This document shows, in pieces, positions 35,997 to 45,119 of a stretch of DNA of 64,000 nucleotides (position 1 is the stretch's first letter; each line of letters begins with the position of its first letter). A program made the position numbers and the translations under genes. Location of the stretch: contig JAFEGJ010000007.1 of assembly GCA_018240015.1 (NCBI GenBank), positions 91,752-155,751 of the forward strand, read 5' to 3'. A model generated the notes under the pieces. The model was not told the DNA's origin, ran no database searches, and worked only from the letters and a program-made list of their open reading frames with translations. Source of the DNA: Verrucomicrobiota bacterium. GTDB lineage: Bacteria; Chlamydiota; Chlamydiia; Chlamydiales; Rhabdochlamydiaceae.

Positions 35997-37728
35997 CTTT
36001 TACTTCTGCTTTGGCCTTTTTCTTAGGGCTGCGTTTTTTCTTTTCGCCCACAACGATGTCGTCGCGGTTCTCTTTGTTTTTCTCAATCAAATACTCTTTG
36101 ATGGAGAGTGAAATCTTTTTGTGCTCGGGGTCAATCTTGATCACTTTCGCTGTGACTTGTTGTCCTTTCGAGATCACTTCTTCGACTTTGCCGAATGGTT
36201 GATCGGAGAGCTCAGTCACGTGGATGAGTCCTTCGAGACCGTTTTCCAGCTCAACGAACGCACCAAAGGCGGTGATTTTCGTGACTGTTCCTTTCACGAG
36301 AGAGCCAATCGGGAGCGTTTTTTCAATGTTTTCCCAAGGATTTTGTGAAAGTTGTTTCACACCGAGAGTGATTCGCTTGTTCTCTTTATCGATGGAGAGA
36401 ACGATCGCATCAACTTTGTCTCCTTTTTTGAAGAGCTCAGAGGGGTGCGATACTTTTTTGATCCAGCTGATGTCGGATATGTGAATGAGACCTTCAACGC
36501 CAGGCTCGATCTCGACAAATGCGCCGTAGTTAGTCAGGTTACGGATTTCGGCGTGGACATTGGTTCCTGCAGGATATTTTTTCTCAACATCATCCCAAGG
36601 ATTGCTCTCAAGTTGTTTCATGCCGAGAGATATTTTTCCTTCTTCTGTTTGCACAGAGAGAACGATCGCTTCTACAGTGTCGCCTTTTTTCACTACTTCA
36701 CTGGGGTCGGCGATGTTCTTGGTCCAGGACATTTCAGAGACGTGGATGAGTCCTTCGATGCCCGGCTCGATTTCGATGAACGCGCCGTACGGAGCGAGGC
36801 TAACAACTTTGCCTTTTACATGTGTGCCAGGAGGATATTTTTGCTCTACTTCTTCCCAGGGATTGGACTCTTTTTGCTTCATGCCGAGAGCGACACGTCC
36901 TTTGTCTCTATCGACATGGAGAACCATGACTTCGAGTTCTTCACCGAGGTGGACCATTTCTGACGGATGCTTAATTCTTTTCCAGGTCATGTCGGTGATA
37001 TGGAGAAGGCCATCGATGCCATTCAGATCGAGGAAGACGCCGAAGTCCGTGATGTTTTTCACGATACCGTGGCAGAGTTCACCTTCTTGGATGTGCTCGA
37101 GCATCTCGACTTTTTTCGTCATGCGCTCTTCTTCGAGGAGCTCACGGCGAGAGACGACGATGTTTTTGCGTTCTGTGTTGATTTTGAGAATTTTGAAGTC
37201 GTAGGTTTTATCGAGATATTCATCGAGGCTCTTGATGCGCTTGTTGTCGATTTGAGAACCGGGCAGGAACGCCTCGATTCCGATGTCGACCATGAGTCCG
37301 CCTTTGACTTTGCGGATGACTTTTCCTTGGACAATCGAGCCTTCTTTGCAATGATCGACGATGTATTCCCACTGACGCATACGGCGGGCTTTATCGCGAG
37401 AAAGAACGATTTGGCCATCTTCGCCTTCAGCGTGCTCGAGGAAAACTTCTACCTCGTTATCGAGGAATAGTTCGGCAGGATCTCCGAACTCCGCGATCGG
37501 CACAATACCTTCCGATTTGAGACCTACATCGACCACGACAAAGTCTTTCGTGATTTCGACGATACGTCCTTTAAGTACCTCCCCCGCGCTCATGGAAGCG
37601 ACGGAACCAGCTTCGGTGCCTTTCTCCTTTTTATGGAGGAGCTTTTTAAACAGCTCGGCATCCGCTTCGTGGAAATCGACATCGTCGATTATATTGTTGG
37701 TACTCCAATCTTTGGTCTGTTTGGACAT
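35989..37728 (-). CDS. rpsA: 30S ribosomal protein S1
   Basis: This is a 579-residue ribosomal protein with six S1 RNA-binding domains in a row. The last four are most alike (repeated [11 protein letters not shown] pattern followed by [18 protein letters not shown] segments). It unwinds and holds mRNA on the 30S subunit. It ends in a basic [13 protein letters not shown] tail. A clear AGGAG site lies before the ATG, and a promoter candidate lies about 70 bp upstream. It is the first gene of the operon that runs to ychF. CT098. Confidence 0.96.
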   Translation of the reverse strand: MSKQTKDWSTNNIIDDVDFHEADAELFKKLLHKKEKGTEAGSVASMSAGEVLKGRIVEITKDFVVVDVGLKSEGIVPIAEFGDPAELFLDNEVEVFLEHAEGEDGQIVLSRDKARRMRQWEYIVDHCKEGSIVQGKVIRKVKGGLMVDIGIEAFLPGSQIDNKRIKSLDEYLDKTYDFKILKINTERKNIVVSRRELLEEERMTKKVEMLEHIQEGELCHGIVKNITDFGVFLDLNGIDGLLHITDMTWKRIKHPSEMVHLGEELEVMVLHVDRDKGRVALGMKQKESNPWEEVEQKYPPGTHVKGKVVSLAPYGAFIEIEPGIEGLIHVSEMSWTKNIADPSEVVKKGDTVEAIVLSVQTEEGKISLGMKQLESNPWDDVEKKYPAGTNVHAEIRNLTNYGAFVEIEPGVEGLIHISDISWIKKVSHPSELFKKGDKVDAIVLSIDKENKRITLGVKQLSQNPWENIEKTLPIGSLVKGTVTKITAFGAFVELENGLEGLIHVTELSDQPFGKVEEVISKGQQVTAKVIKIDPEHKKISLSIKEYLIEKNKENRDDIVVGEKKKRSPKKKAKAEVKDE

Positions 37729-37795
37729 GCTAAAGGTTTCTCCTAATAAATAATTTTCGGCCGACTAGAAACAAGTTCTACTCGTCGAAACAAAC

Positions 37796-37825
37796 AAGAT
37801 AGCAAATGGTTGAAAATTACAGCAA
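37796..37825 (-). promoter_or_regulatory. Candidate promoter of the rpsA operon
   Basis: On the minus strand, TTGCTG (37825-37820) and TATCTT (37801-37796) are 18 bp apart, close to the main-sigma consensus. A start about 60 bases before the rpsA ATG would leave a leader that includes its AGGAG site. No experiment supports it. Confidence 0.45.
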
Positions 37826-37879
37826 TAGGAAAAGAGGTTCGAGTGGATTGATGTTGGAAAAAACCCCTTCAGTTTGGGT

Positions 37880-37915
37880 AAAAAATATTATAAAACTCCC
37901 GGTCTCGAGACCGGG
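37880..37915 (-). terminator. Intrinsic terminator of the small gene at 37923-38228
   Basis: On the minus strand the perfect palindrome CCCGGTCTCGAGACCGGG (37898-37915) is followed by AG and a T-rich tract (TTTTATAATATTTTTT). It begins 8 bp after the stop of the upstream small gene. It also insulates the rpsA promoter that lies beyond. Confidence 0.7.
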
Positions 37916-37922
37916 ACTATAG

Positions 37923-38228
37923 TTAATTGCTGCCTAAATTGGTTTTATTTTTTTCAGGAAAATAACAATTCATCATCATTTGTTCCATCATTTCCAGTTG
38001 AGTTTTGAGTGGTATGTGTACAACTTTTACAGTTTCCATAACTTCCATTGTTGTGGTTTCTTTTGGGGCGCAATAAGATTTTTTCAAATTGTTTGTTTTG
38101 ACAGAAGCGAGTGCTAATGCATTGATTTGCTGCTTTATAAGTGGTTTCTTTTCTATGGTCTTTTTAGGCGAGTTGTTTTTATTTAACGCATATTGACTCT
38201 GCGATTGAAAGGTTATTCTTGTTGTCAT
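37923..38228 (-). CDS. Small hypothetical protein, 101 residues
   Basis: I do not recognise this protein. It is rich in Lys, Asn, Gln and Thr in the first 60 residues and has a Met-rich stretch near the C-terminus (LEMMEQMMMNCYF). There is no signal peptide or TM segment. A strong AGGAGA seven bases before the ATG and a good terminator after the stop show that it is a real gene with its own transcript. Its A/T content is well above the neighbours. A Ser/Thr/Asn/Gln-rich N-terminus is compatible with type III export, but that is weak evidence. Confidence 0.65.
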   Translation of the reverse strand: MTTRITFQSQSQYALNKNNSPKKTIEKKPLIKQQINALALASVKTNNLKKSYCAPKETTTMEVMETVKVVHIPLKTQLEMMEQMMMNCYFPEKNKTNLGSN

Positions 38229-38356
38229 TTTTAGTTTCTCCTGTTTTATTTTATTATATTATTGCATTTGCAATTAAAATACAATTAATTACAAATTGTT
38301 ATATAAATTATTATAATATAAGTTTTATTTAACAGGTGGTTGGGCTGATCTAAATC

Positions 38357-38485
38357 TTATGAACCAGTTGAGCGATAGTGCCTCACACCGAGGCGCCAAA
38401 ATTGGCATGCCAGGAGCAAGAACGCAAATCCAGCTAAGGGAGCGATGAGGCTTAGCCATAAAGGAAAATGGTCTAGACGTGATAG
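38357..38485 (-). pseudogene. Remnant 3' end of an ABC-2 permease gene
   Basis: Read on the minus strand, this piece encodes about 42 residues ending in CQFWRLGVRHYRSTGS and a stop. The intact permease at 39398-40177 ends CQFWHLGVRHYRSTGS, and the 25 residues before that also match closely (PLWLSLIAPLAGFAFLL against PFWLSFITPLVGFLFLF). Upstream of 38485 the similarity stops, with a stop codon in the frame soon after. So this is the tail of a second permease copy that lost the rest. Synonymous and conservative changes show that the duplication is old. Confidence 0.8.
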
Positions 38486-38546
38486 GTTCAAATTCTTACT
38501 AATAGGGTTGTTTTTTTAGCAGAAAAGGAGTAATATATTTGGATAT

Positions 38547-39236
38547 ATGCGTATTGAACAAAGTTTTAGCATCACTCCCTCTTCCGTTTCCCTAGAGAGC
38601 ACAAAGTCCTCTTCTTATCCGTTGCTCCGGTCTGTCTTCTCGCTCTTATCTGTGCCCGCTTCTCGAAAAGAAAAAATCATTTATAGCATAGGCGCGGTAG
38701 TTCTGAGCTTAGGAGTTCTCTATCTGGTAGCCCATATGTTTCGATCTATATTAGGAAAGGGGGGGCCCACTTTTCAAGGGGAAGTGTATAGATCCACAGC
38801 TAATGCAGCCAATCCATATGATCTTCAAGGTGTTATACCAATAGCGTGCCGTAACTTGCCTTCCCACCCTTCTATAAGAAGAATTTTTATTGTGGAATGT
38901 AGGGAGGGTTCAGCTCAGATCCTTTTTGACGACGATGCGCCATTTAAGTATTTCAAAGAAATTTTTATAGAAAACCCTGAAGAAGCTCTTATAATATATG
39001 CTGCGATTGATGAGAAGGCTTCGCAAACCATAAGTAGTTCGCTGGAAAAAGGCATATCTCAACAAGATGCACTCCGCCGTGTTGGTAAAAGTAGAATGCG
39101 TTCTATTTTTCTAACCTATGAGGAAGTGAATAAAATGACGGAAGCCGCAGCTCTAGCACATTTCTACAAAGATGAAGAATACAAAGAAGTCATGTTTCCT
39201 CGTCGTGTTTTAGAAGAGTTTAAGCGATTCCCTTAG
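38547..39236 (+). CDS. Single-TM hypothetical protein with Ser-rich N-terminus
   Basis: This 229-residue protein is unknown to me. The first 40 residues are rich in Ser/Thr and nearly free of acidic residues, followed by one TM helix (about 45-66) and a globular part with no recognised motif. AGGAG lies 15 bases upstream of the ATG, farther than usual. The layout (Ser-rich N-terminus, one TM helix, C-terminal domain) is shared with the protein at 58653-59216. The gene sits between the permease remnant and the intact permease, so it may have been inserted there. Ser-rich N-termini are typical of type III exported proteins, which makes it an effector candidate by inference. Confidence 0.6.
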   Translation: MRIEQSFSITPSSVSLESTKSSSYPLLRSVFSLLSVPASRKEKIIYSIGAVVLSLGVLYLVAHMFRSILGKGGPTFQGEVYRSTANAANPYDLQGVIPIACRNLPSHPSIRRIFIVECREGSAQILFDDDAPFKYFKEIFIENPEEALIIYAAIDEKASQTISSSLEKGISQQDALRRVGKSRMRSIFLTYEEVNKMTEAAALAHFYKDEEYKEVMFPRRVLEEFKRFP

Positions 39237-39397
39237 CGAGATTTTCTAAGCGCCCTGCCTACCGCACCCCCATCTTTATCTTACACAAAAGGTCTATTGA
39301 GCCTGATGGGCGGCTTCGGTTTTTCTAGGTATGGTGAATTGCACGTCGAAGAAGAGGTTGCAACACTTTATCAAAGAATGTTTGTAAAGGTAATATT

Positions 39398-40177
39398 TTA
39401 AGAGCCGGTTGATCGGTAGTGACGGACGCCAAGATGCCAAAATTGACAAGAAATAAATAGAAACAAAAAGCCAACTAAAGGGGTGATGAAGCTAAGCCAA
39501 AAGGGAAGCGTTTCATGACGTAAAAGAATAGCAATGGGATAGTAGCCGACACAAGCAAGAGGGATAAGGAGAGTGAAGATAAGGCGGAAGCCTTTAGGGT
39601 AGATACTCATGGGATACTGTCCGACTTGGAGTCCTCCAAAGGTGGTGATGTTGAGGACTTCGAGGCTTTCTATCGTCCAAAAGGAGATAGCAGCGTGCAG
39701 CACGAGCAGGCCGTAGAAAAGGCTGGCTATGCCTAAGATGGAGAGAAGGATGACAAGCGCATGGAGGGAGAAAAGGGAGAAGGAGAGGGCATGAGCCGAC
39801 CACAGAAGGACCAAAAAGCCCTGGAAAAATCTTCCCAGACGAGCGAGATGGACTTCGCGGGCGGCTATCTGAAGAAGGAGGCTGATGGGTTTGAGAAGAA
39901 ATCGGTCAAAATCACCTTGTTTGACGATGAGATAAAACGTATCAAAGCTGCGGCCTGTGATTTCAGAAATGGCAAAACCCATATGGACCATGCCGTAGAT
40001 AAGGCCCACTTCAGGGAGTGTCCATCCTTGGATCATTTGAAAACGGTCAAAGAGCACCCAGATAGCGAGGATATCGACCAGGGTACCGAAAAAATGGCTC
40101 ACGGTGAGCATGAGGAAAGAGGCGGGATATTGCATCTGGGAGCGGATAGCGACGCGGATGAGTTTCCAATATAACAT
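39398..40177 (-). CDS. ABC-2 type transporter permease (second permease)
   Basis: This 259-residue membrane protein has six hydrophobic segments and starts MLYWKLIRVAIRSQMQYPAS, like the uncharacterised ABC-2 permeases of the COG3694/DUF990 group. It follows the first permease gene by one base, and a good AAGGGGG site precedes the ATG. With the other permease and the ATPase it makes one exporter of unknown substrate in the cytoplasmic membrane. A truncated copy of its 3' end is at 38357-38485. Confidence 0.82.
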   Translation of the reverse strand: MLYWKLIRVAIRSQMQYPASFLMLTVSHFFGTLVDILAIWVLFDRFQMIQGWTLPEVGLIYGMVHMGFAISEITGRSFDTFYLIVKQGDFDRFLLKPISLLLQIAAREVHLARLGRFFQGFLVLLWSAHALSFSLFSLHALVILLSILGIASLFYGLLVLHAAISFWTIESLEVLNITTFGGLQVGQYPMSIYPKGFRLIFTLLIPLACVGYYPIAILLRHETLPFWLSFITPLVGFLFLFISCQFWHLGVRHYRSTGS

Positions 40178-40178
40178 C

Positions 40179-40970
40179 CTAACCCCCTTGGATCACAAAT
40201 TGGCGGACGGCTTTTTTCAGGAGCCACTGTCCGATGATCATAAAGAAGAGAATCCAAGCAAGTTGGAAAAGGAGATAATAGAGACCTTCTGAAGAAGGGA
40301 TGACGCCGGTGTAAAGTCGGCAGGGGATGTCCATCACGGCTCTGAAAGGTTGCACATTTAAAAAGGGCTGCATCCACGTGGGAAAGAGAGGCAGCGGGAC
40401 GATCATCCCTGAAAAGAGGACGGTGATGTGAGGAAGTAAGCGCTGAATGCCTTCACCTGAGATGGTCCAAAAAAGAGAGACGATCACGAGCGTGGTCATC
40501 GCGCTCGAAAGAAGGAGTGCGAGCAGTGTGGAAAAACCAAACAGCACGCCAGCCTGCCAAGAAATGGGCGCCATCAGACCAAAAAACCATCCGCCGAGAA
40601 GAAAAATGGGAAGACATCTTAGTAGTGTAGGAATCGAGCGCATGGCAAAGCTCCTAGCATACCAAAGTCCATACAGGTGCAGGGGGCGTAGGAGTTCGTA
40701 GGCGACGTTGCCGCTGCGTACCTGAGCTTCAATTTCTTTATCGATGTTCCAAGGAAGGAGTTGCAGAAGAGCCTGGCCAATCCAAATGAACGTGATGGTT
40801 TGGCTTAAAGAAATAGGCTCCGCGGCACTAGATCCTAAATAAAAAGCGCGCAAAATCATCACTTGGATGAGTCCCCAAAATAACTGTGTCGTAATGCCCG
40901 CGAGGGCGGCGGCTCGGTACTGGAGCAGCGTCTTCATGCGGATTTTGAGGATAGCTGCGTATCCGTTCAT
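40179..40970 (-). CDS. ABC-2 type transporter permease (first permease)
   Basis: This 263-residue protein has six TM segments. Its cytoplasmic start (MNGYAAILKIRMKTLLQYRAAALAG) and the FWTISGEGIQRLLPHITVLFSGMIVPL segment are typical of the COG4587-type ABC-2 permeases. Its ATG overlaps the stop of the ATPase gene by 4 bp. It would pair with the second permease to form the membrane channel. The substrate is unknown; related systems are described only as uncharacterised exporters. Confidence 0.82.
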   Translation of the reverse strand: MNGYAAILKIRMKTLLQYRAAALAGITTQLFWGLIQVMILRAFYLGSSAAEPISLSQTITFIWIGQALLQLLPWNIDKEIEAQVRSGNVAYELLRPLHLYGLWYARSFAMRSIPTLLRCLPIFLLGGWFFGLMAPISWQAGVLFGFSTLLALLLSSAMTTLVIVSLFWTISGEGIQRLLPHITVLFSGMIVPLPLFPTWMQPFLNVQPFRAVMDIPCRLYTGVIPSSEGLYYLLFQLAWILFFMIIGQWLLKKAVRQFVIQGG

Positions 40971-41959
40971 CTGTGGTTCCGATAGAGTTTGGCGATCGTC
41001 TCTTCGATGGGAATGTTCTCCACAAACAGATCGGCCACGGCATGCCGCGACGTGATCTCGGCAATCAAGGCAGGGGCTGTAATGTGTGAGGGGTTGAAGC
41101 TGAGCCAGACGCGGTGTCCTTCTTGGCGGATCACCAGAGCTTCTTTGACCGCGATCGTCTCTCCTTCTTTGGCAAGGTCGATCACGAGACGGCGCTCGGG
41201 CGAGATTTTTTTTCTTAAACCATTGAGGGATCCATCAAAGTCGATCTTTCCGTCGCTCAAAATGATCACGCGATCGCAGAGTGCTTCGATGTCATCCATG
41301 TCGTGTGTCGTGAGCAAAATCGTGACTCTCTTTTCTTTGTTGAGATGGCGGATAAAATCGCGCACGGCGAGTTTGCTCACCGCGTCGAGGCCAATCGTTG
41401 GCTCATCGAGGAACAGAATTTTAGGGCTGTGCAAAAGGGAAGCGGCTAGATCGCAGCGCATCCTTTGGCCAAGACTGAGCAAGCGGACAGGCACATGGAG
41501 AAGAGGAGCAAGTTCTAGTGTATCGATCAAAGTGGAGAGCGTTTTTTTGTACTCTGCATCGGGAACTTTGTAGATCGCTTTGAGCAGCTCAAACGACTCG
41601 ATGACTTGCAGATCCCACCACAACTGCGTGCGCTGTCCAAACACGACACCGATCTGCGCTACGACTTCGATGCGATGCTGCCACGGCGTCTTGCCAAGGA
41701 CTGTGACGCCGCCGCTATCGGGAACTAAAATGCCGGAGAGAATTTTAACCGTAGTGCTTTTACCAGCGCCGTTGGGACCGATATAGCCAACGAGCTCTCC
41801 TTCATTAACAGAGAAGGAGACTTTATCGAGAGCAATTTTTGTTTCATGAGAGCGAGAGAGGAGACCGGCGATTTCTTTCCAAAAGCCCTTATTTCGCTTC
41901 GGAACGCGATACTGTTTCGAAAGGGCCTGTACGGATAGAACGGACATAGCGGGGAGCAT
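40967..41959 (-). CDS. ABC transporter ATP-binding protein, ABC-2 export type
   Basis: This 330-residue protein is a complete nucleotide-binding subunit with Walker A GPNGAGKST (about 62-70), Q-loop region VVFGQRTQLWWDL, signature LSLGQRMR, Walker B ILFLDEPT and H-loop TTHD. The QLWWDL after the Q loop is typical of the COG4586 group that pairs with the COG4587/COG3694 permeases. About 90 residues after the ATPase core form an extra C-terminal domain. A start 12 bp downstream is also possible. It heads the three-gene operon. Confidence 0.9.
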   Translation of the reverse strand: MLPAMSVLSVQALSKQYRVPKRNKGFWKEIAGLLSRSHETKIALDKVSFSVNEGELVGYIGPNGAGKSTTVKILSGILVPDSGGVTVLGKTPWQHRIEVVAQIGVVFGQRTQLWWDLQVIESFELLKAIYKVPDAEYKKTLSTLIDTLELAPLLHVPVRLLSLGQRMRCDLAASLLHSPKILFLDEPTIGLDAVSKLAVRDFIRHLNKEKRVTILLTTHDMDDIEALCDRVIILSDGKIDFDGSLNGLRKKISPERRLVIDLAKEGETIAVKEALVIRQEGHRVWLSFNPSHITAPALIAEITSRHAVADLFVENIPIEETIAKLYRNHR

Positions 41960-42024
41960 TTTACTTATTTTCAGTTATTTAACGCAAGACCGTTTGTGAT
42001 TTTGTGGTAATAATTTTTTGACCG

Positions 42025-42053
42025 TTGATCGGTGTTCGGTAAGGGGCTATAAA
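42025..42053 (+). promoter_or_regulatory. Candidate promoter of the lysC-like/rpe/efp/accBC operon
   Basis: TTGATC (42025-42030) and TATAAA (42048-42053) are exactly 17 bp apart. The expected start point (about 42060) falls within two bases of the ATG at 42062, which would give a leaderless message unless a downstream start (42077) is used. Confidence 0.5.
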
Positions 42054-42061
42054 TATAAAGC

Positions 42062-42805
42062 ATGACCGAAAAGAAGATGCCTGTCGTCGTGATGAAGTTC
42101 GGGGGAGCAGCCACAGAGAGCTCCGATCGGTTTTCAGCGATTGCTGATCTGATTGTTCAAAGGCAAAAAGAGGCGGGGAGTGTTGTCGTCGTTGTAAGCG
42201 CCGTGGGTAATACCACCGATCAGCTCATGGCGATGGCCAAAACGGTGCATCCGAGTCCTCCGAGCCGCGAAGTCGACATGCTCATTTCGGTGGGCGAGCG
42301 CATCAGCGCGGCCCTCCTAGCTATGGCTCTTGCTCTTCGAGGAAAAGAGGCGATCAGCTTGACGGGGAGTCAATCGGGAATCATTACGACTTCTCGCCAT
42401 ACCGATGCTAAAATTTTAGAGGTACGTCCCGCGCGCATCCAGCGCCATTTAGAAGAGGGAAAAATCGTCATCGTCGCAGGCTACCAAGGGGTGAGCCGCG
42501 ATGGCGAGATCACGACTCTGGGAAGAGGCGGATCGGATACGACAGCTGTCGCTTTAGGGATATCGCTCCAAGCGGAAAAAGTTGAGTTTTACTCCCAAGC
42601 TCTTCCAATGGAGCAGCTCAATTATGTCGAAGCCTATAATCTTACTTTGAATGAAGCGAGCACTCTGCATGCTCGGTGCGTCGCATTGGCCGCCAAAAAT
42701 TTCCTTCCTCTCCAACTCGTTTCTTTCGCCAAGAAAAAAATGGATAGAACTCTCATTGGAAGTCTTCCACGGCGCTTGGTGACACCGGTGTATGAAGAGG
42801 ATTGA
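42062..42805 (+). CDS. Aspartokinase-like protein, kinase domain only
   Basis: This 247-residue protein is an amino-acid-kinase-fold protein close to aspartokinase (LysC). It has the N-terminal KFGGAA, SVGERISAALLA, the GSQSGIIT and the TTLGRGGSDTTA loop (151-162) that binds aspartate. The next segment, normally YTDVDGVYTADPR and used for nucleotide binding, is replaced by FYSQALPMEQLNY (176-188). The regulatory ACT domains (normally about 150 more residues) are absent. Without the conserved nucleotide loop, its activity is in doubt; it could be a divergent kinase, with ligand changed, or a non-catalytic relative. Chlamydia has a longer LysC. It heads a plus-strand run of seven genes. Confidence 0.75.
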   Translation: MTEKKMPVVVMKFGGAATESSDRFSAIADLIVQRQKEAGSVVVVVSAVGNTTDQLMAMAKTVHPSPPSREVDMLISVGERISAALLAMALALRGKEAISLTGSQSGIITTSRHTDAKILEVRPARIQRHLEEGKIVIVAGYQGVSRDGEITTLGRGGSDTTAVALGISLQAEKVEFYSQALPMEQLNYVEAYNLTLNEASTLHARCVALAAKNFLPLQLVSFAKKKMDRTLIGSLPRRLVTPVYEED

Positions 42806-42842
42806 CCAGAAGGGAGCTGTTAGATAAAATTTATTCTCCGCC

Positions 42843-43505
42843 ATGAAAAAAGATATACAAGTAATTCCTTCCATTCTTGCGAGCGATTTTGGATGCCTTG
42901 CCACCGAAGCCAAACGGGCTGAGGATGCAGGGGCTGATGGACTCCACCTCGATATTATGGATGGCCATTTTGTTCCTAACCTCACGATGGGGCCGCAAGC
43001 CGTTGCCGCCATCAATAGGTCGACAAATCTTTTCTTAGATGTTCATCTGATGATCTACAATCCTTATGATTACATCGAAAGATTTGTGGAGTCCGGCGCG
43101 GATCGCATTACGTTCCATTTTGAAGCCACGGAAGAGATCCCTGAAGTTATCGATTACATTCGCAAATGCAATGTCGAAGTGGGTATGGCTTTCAACCCTG
43201 AGACATCGCTCGAAATGATCCCCAAATATTTGGATCAAATCGATCTCCTTCTCTTAATGACGGTCAATCCCGGTTTTGGTGGGCAATCCTTTATGACGGA
43301 TGTTCTCGACAAAATCCGCTTTGCAAAGGCAGCCTCGGATAAACGTGAGCTGGATCTCACGATCCAGGTCGACGGCGGCATCGATAATAAGACGGCGCCC
43401 GTTTGTATCGAAGCCGGTGCAACGAGTCTCGTGGCCGGTACGTATGTCTATAAATCCAAAGATATGAAAGAAGCGATCCGTCTTCTCCGAGGAACGAAAA
43501 AATGA
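42843..43505 (+). CDS. rpe: Ribulose-phosphate 3-epimerase
   Basis: This 220-residue TIM-barrel enzyme interconverts ribulose 5-phosphate and xylulose 5-phosphate in the pentose phosphate pathway. Motifs in order are IPSILASDF, HLDIMDGHFVPNLTMGP (with the metal-binding His and Asp), DVHLMI, TVNPGFGGQSF and QVDGGID. Length is normal. It overlaps the next gene by 4 bp (ATGA). In C. trachomatis rpe (CT121) is also just before efp and accBC, so this is the ancestral order with two genes inserted. Confidence 0.95.
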   Translation: MKKDIQVIPSILASDFGCLATEAKRAEDAGADGLHLDIMDGHFVPNLTMGPQAVAAINRSTNLFLDVHLMIYNPYDYIERFVESGADRITFHFEATEEIPEVIDYIRKCNVEVGMAFNPETSLEMIPKYLDQIDLLLLMTVNPGFGGQSFMTDVLDKIRFAKAASDKRELDLTIQVDGGIDNKTAPVCIEAGATSLVAGTYVYKSKDMKEAIRLLRGTKK

Positions 43506-44464
43506 AAAAGATAGTCACGATCGGCGGAGGAACGGGGAACTTTACGGTCTTGCGCGGCCTTAAAAATTATGAAGTCGACATCAGCGCGATCGTCTCCATG
43601 GCCGATGATGGTGGAAGCACCGGCATCTTACGCGACGAACTCGGCGTTCTTCCTCCCGGCGATGTGCGCCAGTGCTTAATTGCGCTGTCGGATTCTTCCA
43701 GACTCATGCGCAGTCTTATGAACTACCGGTTCGAACAAGGCGGCCTCGAAGGGCATAGCTTTGGAAACCTGCTTCTCTCTGCTCTGGAGAAAGTGACAGG
43801 AAGTTTTGAAAAAGCTGTCGAAGAAGTCGGGAAAATTTTATTCATCAAAGGGAAAGTCATCCCTGTGACGACGCACCAAGTGCGTCTCAAAATGATCCTC
43901 AAAAGCTGCAAGATTTTGGAGGGAGAGCGGGAAGTTTATCTCTCGCAGGAGATTGAAAAAGGCTACAGCAGCATCTATCTCGAGCCTTATCCGAAAGCCA
44001 ACCCCCACGCGATCAGCGAGATCATGAATGCCGATCTCATCGTCATTGGGCCTGGTGGACTGCACACGTCACTCATTCCTAATTTCCTGGTCGAAGGGAT
44101 CAGCGAAGCGATCCGCAGAAGTGACGCCAAAAAAGTCTTCGTCGTCAATTTGATGAACCGCCGCGGCCAAACGACATCTTTTAAAGTGAGCGATTACGTC
44201 ACCGAGATCTCCCGCTTCATCGGAGAAGATGTCTTTGATTATGTCGTTGTCAACGATCAAAAACCTCCTAAAGAACTTATTGATCTGTATGCCGAAGAAG
44301 GCGATCTCGTAGAAAACGACCTCGATGACGGGCGCGCCCGTTTTGTGTCGCTGCTCGGTGAAATGAAAGTCGGCAACAAGAAAGATTTGATCCGGCGCAG
44401 TTTGATTCGTCATGATTCAAAAAAATTAGCCCAGGAGCTGATGAACATTGTTAATAATCTTTGA
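43502..44464 (+). CDS. yvcK: YvcK/CofD-like gluconeogenesis factor
   Basis: This 320-residue protein belongs to the YvcK family (related to 2-phospho-L-lactate transferase CofD). It has the N-terminal IGGGTGNFTVLRGL, then VSMADDGGSTGILRDELG, GNLLLSALEK and VIGPGGLHTSLIPNFLV, all of the type expected. YvcK binds UDP-sugars in Gram-positive bacteria and affects carbon metabolism and cell wall assembly; in Chlamydiae its role is not known to me. It is coupled to rpe by ATGA and overlaps the HAD gene by 17 bp. Confidence 0.9.
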   Translation: MKKIVTIGGGTGNFTVLRGLKNYEVDISAIVSMADDGGSTGILRDELGVLPPGDVRQCLIALSDSSRLMRSLMNYRFEQGGLEGHSFGNLLLSALEKVTGSFEKAVEEVGKILFIKGKVIPVTTHQVRLKMILKSCKILEGEREVYLSQEIEKGYSSIYLEPYPKANPHAISEIMNADLIVIGPGGLHTSLIPNFLVEGISEAIRRSDAKKVFVVNLMNRRGQTTSFKVSDYVTEISRFIGEDVFDYVVVNDQKPPKELIDLYAEEGDLVENDLDDGRARFVSLLGEMKVGNKKDLIRRSLIRHDSKKLAQELMNIVNNL

Positions 44465-45119
44465 TCTCGACGACACACTCATTGATACCAGCGGATCGAT
44501 CACTCCCATCCAATTGGAGAGTGCGCTCCGCCGCATGATCGAAGAAGGTCTTCCAGTAACCAGCGGTGGAGGTGCCTCCGATATGTTAAAGAGGCTCGAT
44601 CGGGGAGCCGATAGCGCGAAGAGCGCTCTATCAGAATTTCTTGAAATTCTCGATGTCGAAGAAAAATTTTACCCGATGGCCCTTGAAGAAGTCTACGGCC
44701 CCATTCCAGCTGATCTCCCTATTTTTGCCCATGAGAACGCCTTGGAAGTGCTTCAGGAACTTTCTCAGCATCACACACTTGCGCTTGTCACCATAGGCAA
44801 GACGCAGCAGCAAAAGTACAAGATGGAAAAAGCTGGTATCGATTCCACCTTATTTAGTAAAATCGTTATTACCGAAGTGCGCGATAAAAAACCGCATTAC
44901 GAAAGTCTCTTGGAGGAGTTTGGTATGACCCCCGCTGAGACCATCGTATGTGGCGACCGCATAGCGATCGATTTAGTGCCCGCCAAAGAGCTGGGCCTCA
45001 AAACGATCCATGTGCGCCAAGGCCGTGGGAAAAAAGCTCCCCAGCATTTAGAGCGCGAAGTAGATTTTACCGTAACCGAGCTCAAACAAATAGAAGAGAT
45101 TATCAAACAGTTATGCTAA
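44448..45119 (+). CDS. HAD-superfamily hydrolase
   Basis: This 223-residue phosphatase-like protein begins at a TTG (44448) with AGGAG ten bases upstream, inside the yvcK end. Motif I DLDDTLIDT starts at residue 6, the motif III Lys is in EVRDKKPHYE and motif IV is CGDRIAIDLVPAKELG. The cap is of the small helical (C1) type, as in phosphoglycolate phosphatase. Substrate is not clear. It overlaps efp by 7 bp. Confidence 0.85.
   Translation: MLIIFDLDDTLIDTSGSITPIQLESALRRMIEEGLPVTSGGGASDMLKRLDRGADSAKSALSEFLEILDVEEKFYPMALEEVYGPIPADLPIFAHENALEVLQELSQHHTLALVTIGKTQQQKYKMEKAGIDSTLFSKIVITEVRDKKPHYESLLEEFGMTPAETIVCGDRIAIDLVPAKELGLKTIHVRQGRGKKAPQHLEREVDFTVTELKQIEEIIKQLC

Noticed and set aside
39299..39324. 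Hairpin with five T after the gene at 38547-39236
   Set aside because: The stem is only five pairs with one G-T; too weak to call.
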